Below, piece after piece: positions 9,605 to 19,129 of a stretch of 64,000 nt of DNA. A model generated the notes under the pieces. That model was not told the origin of the DNA. It ran no database searches and worked only from the letters and a program-made list of their open reading frames with translations. The DNA comes from Toxonevra muliebris. Its lineage: Eukaryota > Arthropoda > Insecta > Diptera > Pallopteridae. The position numbers and the translations under genes were made by a program. Numbering within the stretch: position 1 is the stretch's first letter; every line of letters starts with the position of its first letter. The stretch covers positions 63,048,852-63,112,851 of the forward strand of contig OY829329.1 in NCBI GenBank assembly GCA_963691655.1, read 5' to 3'.

Positions 9605-12600
9605 TATTTATGTAATATTATTGATATCATATTTTCAATACTTGGGTAAGAAAATTTACTAACACTCTCGCAAACACTGACACACCATGATATAAGAATA
9701 TAAATGTGTTTTTTTTTAATAAACACATTAAACTAAACTTTTAATTAAATTGTCTTGCTTCACTATTTTACAGCTTTTTTAATTAAATTATTAATAAATA
9801 ATATCTAAACAATAATATCGCAGATGCGAACACTCTATGTTGTTGCTATTGTTATTTTTAATAACAACAAAAGTTTTTTTTTTTTTTTAAGCAATTAATT
9901 TAATATAATGCCACACAAATTAATACTAAGAAATTAGCAAATGATTTTATGAAATACCCAAGACTTCAGAGTTGTGTGTCTATGAATGAGTGTTTATGTA
10001 TCAGTAAAGTTATGTATAAGTATGTGCCGACAGTAAATGCTTCATTGCTTCGATAGCAGCTATAAAAACAGCAGAAACATGAATTAGCAATAATATGCCT
10101 GCTAGAAATGCAATTGCCAGTCAATATAGTTATGTATATGCATATTTTTATTTTTATACCCCATTATGAAAATTCATTTAAATGGAGTAAGTAAGTAAGT
10201 GAATAAAGTGAGTAATTATTTCATTGCATGATTTTAAATAATTTAATGGAAAAATCAAATTTCCTTGCATGTATTTGCAAACACATTTGCTCTAATTTAG
10301 TTTTTGCTTTTTTAATATCCTTTTATATGCATACAGTTAATTGCAAATGTCCGTTAAAAAGAAATAAATTTATATTTAATACCTGGCCACATGCAAATGT
10401 AAGTAAATTATATAAAAAAAAAAAAACTTACATCACTCTGTGTAGTTTGTGAAGTAACCATTTATTAAGTCTTTGTCATTTTTAACTAGTTAGAAATATT
10501 TGAGTGATTTGAATTGTTGCTGATTTTATTTCAATGCATACTACATATGTATTTATTTTATAGTTTTATACATGAATCTTAGAGAGACAAAGAGAGAGAG
10601 AGGGAGAAAGAGAAAGATCATACAAAGCTGACAAGATTATGCTAAGAAAAACAACCAAACCAACGCCTCTAGTGATTTTTAACATATTTTAAACTTATTA
10701 CATACTTGCATAATATTTGTAAGCTACGCTAACTTTTTATTAGATGCAGAGTTAGTTGCTGATGTTGTTGTTGTATATGCAACACTGCGCATGCACATGT
10801 GACGTCACTGTGCACTAATTTCATACATGCACGATTACATGCATACATAAATAATGCAAAAAAAAAAACATATTGAAAAACTACTTTCGATTTTTAGTTT
10901 TAACTACAGCTGATGCTAGTTAGTTTTTTTTTTTTTTTAATTTTTTTTTATTAAATTTTTCTCTATATACTAATTTTTTTTTTTTAATATATGTTTTTAC
11001 CACATATTTTTTTTACCATAGATATTCGATATGTATGCATAACACCACATGTGGTGTTTTTGTTTTTGCATAGTTTTTTTTTTTTAATATTTTTTCCACA
11101 TATTTATTTACTACTTTTCTTTTGTCTGTAAAGATTACCATCAAATGCGGCATGATGGACAATTTCTAATAGATTTTCATAGTATAAATATTGGACGTTC
11201 ACATAGTGGTAGAAAAATATACCACTTCCTTTTTTCAATGAATGTATGAATGAATTAATGAATGAATGTGGTAGCATGCTTTCAAAAATATATAAATTTA
11301 ATACTTTCTTATTAGTTATGCATTGAATATTTTATTTATTTATTTTTTTTTCTAATTTCCTGTGATGAAAATTGATATGACAGTTTTGTTTTTTCTTTCT
11401 GTTTTCTGATTTCTTTGCATGAAAGTGTCTATCAAATAAGATTCAATCAAAAAAATTAATAAATTTTCTTTAGAAAAGTGATCGCATTTGACCATTGTTA
11501 TAGTTCCGCATTGCTCATACGCCCAGGTGCACAATTTGGTAGAGTTAGATATGCGAAATTTAAACTGGAAAATCACAAGGATTAAAGAACGATCTACTCA
11601 TACTATTAATCAGACTTAAATGAATTTTTAATAGTAACATGCGAAGAAACTAACAAAAGTTCGCTAAAAAACAAAAGTTGAAAAAAAAATTTTCTACATA
11701 ATTTCTACCTTTCAAAAAATACGCTATGATCGTATTTTTAATGGGTGGATTTGCACCTTTTGTTTTGTCTCTATAACCCCAAGAAAAAGAAGTGAAGCGT
11801 TTGGATGTTGCCCAACAATTTGGGAGCTAAAAAAATCTCCTTAAAAACACTACCTTCTGATTTTAAAATGATAATTTCCATTTTTACAATAAGACACAAA
11901 AAAAGTAATAAAACTCTTGAGCTAATTTATTTAATATTTTTATAGCATATTTATCTTTTCATTAACCATTCACCATTTTCTGGTATCAAATATCTAATTT
12001 CATATTAAAATCACTGCCACACATAAAAATACATAAATTTGATTTCACTTAAAAATTTTAATTAGATTACCACGTGAGCTATTAAACTAAAACACAAAAA
12101 AAAAAGGAAAAAAAAACAGCGGTTATCTTCAATCAAAATTTTATTTTATTTTTTATTAATATTTACTAGAATTTTAAATATTTTCGACATTTGTTTGTTT
12201 TTTGAATTTTTACAAATTACCAAATCGTTAATTTTAACGCCTTTTAAAGTTTAAATTTATGCCAATATATCACAACATAATCTAAATAAAATGTTAAACA
12301 TGTTAAAAATGTTTCGGTTGTATAATTGACAGCATAATGATTTAATTTGAATTTAATCAATTATTGGTTTTTGGTTTTTTTGTTTTTATTTTTGTGATAC
12401 AAATAAATATATCTCAATCTTGTTTGTTTAACTCTTAAACAAACCACAGTAGCTGACATGCACACCGTCAACCAACCAACCAACTAACTAAATATATAAC
12501 ATTGGCTAATAAATATTCATGAATGAATAAATATTGTAAATAAAAAAACAACCAAAAATATTTAATGTTGTGATCGTTTCTCACCGGGAAAGGTTTGCAT

Positions 12601-13400
12601 TTTAAGATATTCGAAAAATGTTTAATACTTTAGTTAGTAAATCAAAAAGAAAAATATACCAAAAAAAAAAAAAAAACTCTAAAAAACTTTGAAGTTTTTA
12701 AAGAATTGCAGAAATTACTCATGGGTTTTGTTTTGTTAAAACCTTGAGCTGACATGATTTTTATTTGTCATAGAAACCATGGAATAAAGTTATCATGCAG
12801 AAATGCTTGATCTGAGGATATAGTCTTTTGAATATATGTGTGCATAATGTTTTTAACTATTGATTTTAATATGCACTTAAAAAAATATAGTAGAACATAC
12901 TTTGATGTTTATTTTTTATTAATACAGGTTTATTTATATGTATTTCTGAATTTATGTTATTTCACGCTATCGGAATAAATGTTTTCAATTGATGATGATT
13001 TGCATAAATTTTGTAATTTTTATAGTTTTATAATTTTAAGAAGTTTGTTTTGCTTTTTTTTCTTTATGCCAATACCAATAACATTCAACGATTAGTTTAA
13101 TAGTGTAGTGTAGTTTTGATTAACATAAGTTTAATTGGTTTATTATTAGTTTTATTGCAAATTAAGTTTATTCAGAAGCTATGAAAAATAAAGGAACCGT
13201 AGCTGGTTCCGAAACGATCGTCTGATCTGCTAGTTCTATGAACTTTTTGATATTCTTCTGGCATCATTGTTCATTCAAAGCCTAATAATTTTAATAATTA
13301 TTTAATTAGCAATGTGAACTGCGAAATTTTTGCAAATTTCTTCCAAATTAAAAATATTAAAAAAGTATATATAGTTGCCAATTTTAAAGAGAAAAGTCAG
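9605..13400. other. Long AT-rich stretch without recognised genes
   Basis: I see homopolymer runs, short (GTAA)n near 10187-10200, a GA run near 10585-10615 and an isolated TGACGTCA palindrome at 10800-10807. The open frames here (for example near 10228-10452 and 11352-11576) have AT-driven codon use and no recognisable motif. Confidence 0.65.
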
Positions 13401-13414
13401 GGAAATGCAATATT

Positions 13415-14150
13415 TTTTTGAAGTCGTGGAAATGCGAATCTGATGACTTCAAAATCATGACTGCTTTGAAGTCACAAGAATATACTGGGTAACGCTTGAA
13501 ATCAAATGAAATCACTTAGAGTCAATAGAATACATTTGGAGTCACTTTAAGTCATATCCAGTCACTTGGAGTTAATTCGTCGCCTGAGAATTGATTTGGC
13601 GTATGTGTGTACAAATTCATATACCTATACGCCAAATCAATTCTCAGGCGACGAATTGAAATTTGAAGTAAATTGAAGACAATTCGGGTTTTGAAGTCAA
13701 TTGAAGTCACTTAGAGTCAATTAGGATTTGAAGTCAATTGGAGTCACTTGAAGTAAAATGAAATGTGTAGTCAGTTTAATAATTCCACTTTTTAACAAAT
13801 TAATACCAAAAATCAGAATCAACTGTCTAAACAATGCAGCAATAAGTTTTTCATTAAATATAAAAGAATTCAATGATTTCAAATTCGATTTACTTACTCT
13901 CAGTAACTTCAAGTGCCTCCAAATGTATTCAAGTGACTCCAAGTGACTTCAAGTGAATCCAAGTAACTTCAAGTGACTGCAAGTGACTTCAAGTGAACCC
14001 AAGTGACTTCAAGTGACTTCAAGTAACCCCAAGTGACTTCAAGTAACTCCAAGTGACTTCAAGTAACTCCAAGTGACTACATGACTTCAAAGCAGTTATG
14101 ATTTTCAAGCCATAAGATTTGCATTTCCATAACTTTGAAAGAAGATTGCA
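13415..14150. repeat. Large inverted array of 10-bp GAAGTCACTT units
   Basis: The left half is built from GAAGTCACTT/GAGTCAATT units. The right half (about 13890-14090) is the reverse complement, AAGTGACTTC repeated. The outer flanks also pair: GTGGAAATGCGAATCTGATG near 13429 matches, reverse-complemented, the segment around 14100-14135 containing TTTGCATTTCC, and GACTGCTTTGAAGTCA matches TGACTTCAAAGCAGTT. The structure is therefore one ~730-bp imperfect palindrome, not two unrelated arrays. Confidence 0.8.
13574..13657. repeat. Perfect 31-bp inverted repeat with 22-nt loop
   Basis: Positions 13574-13604 and 13627-13657 are exact reverse complements (31 of 31), the arm beginning AATTCGTCGCCTGAGAATTG. 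The loop is 13605-13626. The first base pair beyond each end of the stem does not match. It lies inside the left arm of the larger, diverged palindrome. Confidence 0.95.
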
Positions 14151-14854
14151 GAAGAAACTATTCTGAATGAATAACCAATCGGTCACTCCAAAAAAAAACT
14201 TCTAACTGCATTTTTTAGTTCGAAGTCAAATATGTTATTCAATAGCTGCAATAAAAAATTATTATTCATTTGTGACTTATAACCTCAATTAAAGCTACAA
14301 TTAAGTCCCCGTTTTTCACTTCAAACCTTGTTCTTTCACTAATTTACTCTAGACTGCTGATTTTCTGATACCCTCGCGTATATTTATATAACGAAACTTT
14401 GGCATTTGTTTATTGTATTTAAAACATCCTTCAGTCTATTGTTTATTGTTGTAATTTCGCTTAAGCTAAATCAAAGCAATGAGCAGCAATTTTTATAAAA
14501 CAAAAAAGTAAAACTCAAAGCACAATGTGACGGATAGTTTTCATTCGAGCTTTGAACTCTTGTACAATTAGGACAAAGTTAATTTTTCCAACAGAAGAAA
14601 TCTGACAAGATCTCTTAGCTATGTACTTTATTATGCTTAATAAGTTGAAGTTTAATACATTCAAGTTTATAGCTGAATAAAAGATAAAAAATAAAGGATG
14701 ATAACTCTAGTCAATCGACCACTCTATTTCCTACTTTTTCCTCCTTGTTACTCACAGTCAGTCAGTCAAATTTTTATATTCTGAATTCATCTGTCCATAA
14801 TTTTTTGCATTAGAACTTTTTTCAGCAGTGTAGTTCTTAAGACATTGTTTTCAT

Positions 14855-15260
14855 TTAACCCTTTCGGGACCATAAGGAAACCAGAAGAAATAGTAGAAAA
14901 ATCTAACCCGTGTACGTATTCTTTGTCCCCTATTTCTTGTTACAACTTTCATCAACAGAAGTTTTGCACCTCTGAAGGCCTGAACTTTCAAGGGTCGCCT
15001 GCGACCTTGTAGTCCTCAATGGGAATATTTTAAGAATATTTTTTTGTACTTTTTTATTAGATTTTACAGATGGATAAAGTCTCTTAGTATTAATTCTTCA
15101 TTTACCCCTTTCTTGACCGTAAGAAAACTAGAAGCGATGGCGGATAGAGAAATCAGATAAGCTTTTGCTGACCCCCATTTTATATAGAAAGTTTTTAAAA
15201 AGTTTTTATCGAGGACTTTAGGATCATCAGTGAGCCATAGCAAAATCTAATTTTGTAAGT
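14855..15260 (+). mobile_element. TTAA-flanked repeat of the CCCTTTCG family, copy A
   Basis: The copy begins TTAACCCTTTCGGGACCATA at 14855. A second, related end motif, TTACCCCTTTCTTGACCGTA, follows at about 15102 in the same orientation, so it looks like two head-to-tail units. Its interior (GAAGGCCTGAACTTTCAAGG, CGACCTTGTAG, CCTCAATGGGAAT) matches the reverse complement of 61660-62035. TTAA next to CCCT resembles a piggyBac-type end, but no transposase is present and the far end is not defined. Confidence 0.6.
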
Positions 15261-15511
15261 AAACAATTAATTCATGAAAATGGGGAACACTGTTTGAGTA
15301 ATAAATCTCCCATAACATATTAACTTTTCGCGTATTTGGGCAAATATTGTAAAAAGTGTGAGCGATTGAAAACAGGTTATTTTAGATCATTCTGGTGTCG
15401 TCAATGAGGTAACAATTTTAAAACTTTTTAATGCTAACTAACTAACTAGACGTCGAAACTTTTTTCTTCTGAAACAATGCAAACTTCTTTTTTGACATTT
15501 TTTTGCTGCCG

Positions 15512-15519
15512 TGACGTCA
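15512..15519. promoter_or_regulatory. CRE-type palindrome TGACGTCA
   Basis: A perfect 8-bp CREB/ATF-type site within GTGACGTCACTG. The same 12-mer occurs at 10799-10810, and TGACGTCA recurs at 54190-54197. Binding is not implied by the motif alone. Confidence 0.3.
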
Positions 15520-15939
15520 CTGACCTAAATTTGAAATTCAATAATTAAGTTTTTCGGTTCGTTGTAGTTCGTTTTAAATGTATTTCTTCATCTCCTGCTA
15601 CTCTGCCTAAATTGGTAATCAGAAATAATAATTAAGCAGCAAACTAACGAGCATAAATGTAATTACATACAAGAGAGGTAAAAAAAATCAAAATAATATT
15701 TTCATATTTGTCAAAGTAATTACAATGAAAAACAAAACAAAACAAAAAAACATAAAAATATAAGAAAATAGGTATATTAACTAGGTTAACGACATAACGA
15801 CATATGAAGTCGTTGCAGTTTAGTTCGATCTCTGCATAGCAAAAAATATTTCATACTAGTAGTGGCAATAAATTAAATTTATAGTAAGAAATCATATGTG
15901 CATGTATAAGTATTCTTTGACATGCTGCAGTCTTCTGTT

Positions 15940-15940
15940 C

Positions 15941-15974
<34 letters not shown>

Positions 15975-15978
15975 TTGT
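15940..15978 (+). repeat. (GTCT)n microsatellite
   Basis: GTCTGTCTGTCTG repeats with a few GTTT interruptions. A similar tract is at 50787-50811. Confidence 0.95.
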
Positions 15979-16404
15979 ATCTTATTGCGCTGATCTGCTT
16001 TCCGTTATGGTGGGTGATGACGTTTTCATGTTACCAATAGAAAATTGATTGATGTGACCACTGCATTCCAAATGGCATCTAGCATACGTGCATATGCAAT
16101 GTATAGGGTATTAACTAGTTATAAATTGACATTTGATACGATTTTAGCGCTTTGTGCTAAAATTATGCAATGTACAATTCGCAAAGAAAACAAAAACAGA
16201 AAAATTGTATGTATTTGTAGGTAGCAATCACCAAATCTGATGAATTGCTAACAAGTATAAAATAAAATAAGTTAATTACTTCCTCTTATGGCGGTAAAAT
16301 TTAATTGAAATTACAAAAAATTCATTATTGATGTTGATGTTGATGTTGTTTGTGATTTCGTTGGTTGCTTTAAAAGATTTGATTTTGGTTGCTTTCTTGT
16401 ATTT

Positions 16405-16450
16405 GTACATACCTGAAATGAGATGGAAACGAAAAAAAAATGTAATTAGT
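16405..16450 (-). other. Minus-strand 3' splice site abutting GTATGT (possible recursive splice site)
   Basis: Read on the minus strand, CTAAT (16449-16445) is followed by a T-rich, then mixed pyrimidine tract, ending CATTTCAG at 16413. The next bases are GTATGT (16412-16407). The branch A lies 33 nt before the AG. A strong acceptor fused directly to a 5' splice motif is the layout of ratchet points in long Drosophila introns, whose consensus donor half is GTAAGT. It could instead be an ordinary acceptor: downstream on the minus strand one frame stays open for about 33 codons. No neighbouring exon is recognised. Confidence 0.4.
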
Positions 16451-16459
16451 AAGTGTTTC

Positions 16460-17740
16460 TAATATTTAAATTAAATTTGAAGATATGAATAGAAACAAAT
16501 GAGAAATCAGTTGTGTGGAAAGCATTAAGTATTCATAATTTTAATTATTTTAAGTAATTGAAAAATGTGAAAAGGAACTGTATGGCAAGTCGCTTAACTG
16601 CGCTTCAAGTCGCTTATTTTTTTTTTTTTTGCTATTTATTTTTGAAAATCTTTTTAAATATTTATTAATCATTTCACTCTCTTTTTACTCTTAGGAAAAA
16701 ACAATGTTTAGCTGTGCTTAAAGTCACATAATTTCTTAAAGTTTTGTTCCTGAAAGAAGTCGTTTAACTTTAACTTTAAATGAAACAAATGAGATAACGA
16801 TTATATGAATAGTTTATAATTGCGTTTAAGCTCGCTTGATTTACTTAATTTGTTTTTCCTTGCAAATCTTTTCTGCAAAGTCACGACTGCATTCAATTAA
16901 AACTTTAATTTTCAAAATTTCACAAAAAAAAAAAAAAAAAAAGAAATTCAAAACTGCAATTTAAATTTTCAGTTTATTCCACGACTAACAAAATTAACGC
17001 CTGAATAAGCGTTAAAAGCCGCTGTGTTTAAACCAAGGAAACAAGAGCTTAAATACTCATTGAAGTTTGTTATTAAATCAAAAATAAAGCTAAACGATTT
17101 AAGAGTAAGTAAGCGTTGCGTTTAGTTAAATTTATACAATTTATTTCTCACTAAAAACAACAAAAAAGAAGGTGGGCTATAAATTATTTTAGGTAGGTAA
17201 CTATTCGTATCATTTCTAACTATTTAGTATATGCAACTTACTTTTGCCCGTGGGCTTTGCAATTTTTGTTATTTGAGATATGTATCATTATTATTTTTTT
17301 TTTTTTTTTGCGCTCGCTCAAAAGGGCAAACATAGTTAAAAGTTGAAATATCTTGCTAGCTCACTGGTAGTTTGTATGCTATTGCTACCTTGTTAGTTAA
17401 GTTACTTATTCTTGTAATTAGGACAATTTAGTGTGGTGGTAAGGGTGGAGTTGTTAGCATAAAACTATGCACAAGGTAAATGCACATAGTGGGTGTGTTT
17501 TTTGTTGCATGTTTTATTGTTTTGGTATGTGGAATTTTTTATTGGGCAACTGCAGGAAGTGAAGGGGATTTTTTTTAAAGTTATTCTTAACTAACTAAAC
17601 CAAAGTTAAGTTGGAAATCTTTAACTAAGTATATCGATAAAAGGAAGACAGCAGAAACTGCCTACTGAAGTAATCACTGCATTTTTAAGTATTCTAGCGA
17701 ATAACATTTCGAAAATAGTGTCCTTGGAAAACTCATAAAT
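16460..17740. other. AT-rich stretch without recognised genes
   Basis: Poly-A/T runs near 16620 and 16923-16943 and unique AT-rich sequence. No TIR or tandem unit is seen. Confidence 0.6.
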
Positions 17741-17749
17741 TTCATGTTG

Positions 17750-19110
17750 TTTATAGGAGGAAGGGGTGGAAAGGGGGAGATAGTGATAAAGAGATCTGAT
17801 TAGGAGAAAGAGAGTGCCAAGAGTTTAGAGAACGATATCAAGAGGGGTGATAGAAACAGAGCAAAGATCGAGATAAAGGAAGAAGGAGGGGTGGGGATAG
17901 AGAGAGGAGCGATAGGCAAAGGTGCGATAGGTAGAGGAGGTAAGAAAGGTAACAACAACAAAATTTGGAAACATTATAGACTCCAGGTATGGAGAGGGTG
18001 ATACAAAAGAATAAAAGACTGATTGAGTTAATCAGGGGGCTGGCAGTGAGAGAGTATAGAGTGAGAGAAAAAGAGTGTTAAAACAGAGAAGTGATAGGAG
18101 TGAGAGAGAGGATAGAGATAGACTAAGAGAGAGAATAGAGACAGAATTAAAAATATGGGGAGGTAAAAAAGAGGATAAAAACAGAGGAAAAATGTTAGAA
18201 GAAGGAAAGGGAGGAGAAAAGAGAAAGGAAAAAAGAGAATTAAGAAAAGAAAGAGGAGCAAAGAGGGTGAAGCAAAGAGAGAGGAAAAAAAGGAGGGAGG
18301 AAATAAAATAGAAAAAAAAGAAGGAAGAGAAAAAGGAAGAAAGAAGAAAAGGAAAAAAGAACAAAAGGAGCAAGAGGAGGAAATCAGGAGGAAAGAATCA
18401 ATGTGAGAAAAGCAATTACAGGAAATTAAGGGGATGAGAGTGAAATGAGAAGGGAAGTAAGAGAAGAAAATAAAGGGGAAGGGAGTAAGAGAAGAAGAGC
18501 TAGAAGAGGAATAAGAAGAGGTGAGTAAGAGGAGAGGAGCAAGAGGAGAGAAGCAAGAGGAAAGGAGTACTATTTATTTATTACATAGTAACTTACAATT
18601 AAAATTATTAGCTACAGCTATAGCAACAATGGCCTTCAACTAGGAAAGGAGTAAGAAAGAGGAGTAAGAAGAGTGAAGAAAAATTAGGAGAGCAAGTTGT
18701 GGGGCATAAAAAAGTGAGTGAAAGGAGGGAAGTAAAAAAAGAAGAGAGATAGAGAGAGCAGTAAGAAGAGCGAAGTAAGAGGAGGAGAGTAAAAGGAAGG
18801 GGGTAAGAGAAGAGGGGAAAGATGAAGGGAGCTAGTGAAATAAAAAGAGTGGAGTAAGAATCGGTGAGATGGAGGCAGAAAGAGGAGGAAGGCAATAGGG
18901 GGGAAATAAGAAGAGAGAAGTATGAAGTATGAAGAATAGTTATGAGGAGAAGAAGTAATGGGAATAAGAAAAAGGTAAAAAATTATTGAGAAAATGCAAA
19001 ACAATAAGTTAGGGAGAGATGAAGAGAAGTATGAAAAAATGTAGAGAGTGAAAAGATAGCAAGAGGGAAAGTGAAGAGGAAAATAGAGAAACAGAGAAAG
19101 AAAAAAAATT
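17750..19110 (+). repeat. 1.3-kb polypurine (GA-rich) tract
   Basis: The + strand is overwhelmingly A and G (AAGAGGAGAGGAGCAAGAGG-like units, GGAAGAAAGGAAAAAAG). Long open frames on both strands (Lys/Arg/Glu on +, Leu/Phe/Ser on -) are composition artefacts, not genes. A loose 12-15 bp GGAGTAAGAGGA period appears between 18430 and 18800. The only clear interruption is the 72-bp insertion at 18570-18641. Confidence 0.85.
18570..18641 (-). mobile_element. 72-bp retroelement-tail insertion with 12-bp target duplication
   Basis: AGGAAAGGAGTA occurs immediately before (18558-18569) and after (18642-18653) a 72-bp segment unlike the purine tract. On the minus strand it ends GTAATAAATAAATAG, as the AT-rich 3' tail of a 5'-truncated non-LTR element or SINE would. 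The target duplication length fits target-primed reverse transcription. The parent family is not identified. Purine repeats could produce a chance match, but 12 of 12 at both exact junctions is persuasive. Confidence 0.7.
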
Positions 19111-19129
19111 AAAACTTCTGTCTGTTCAG

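Noticed and set aside
18032..18373. Long open frames on both strands around 18.0-19.1 kb
   Set aside because: They are translations of a polypurine/polypyrimidine tract (Lys/Arg/Glu or Leu/Phe/Ser only) with no domain or splice context.
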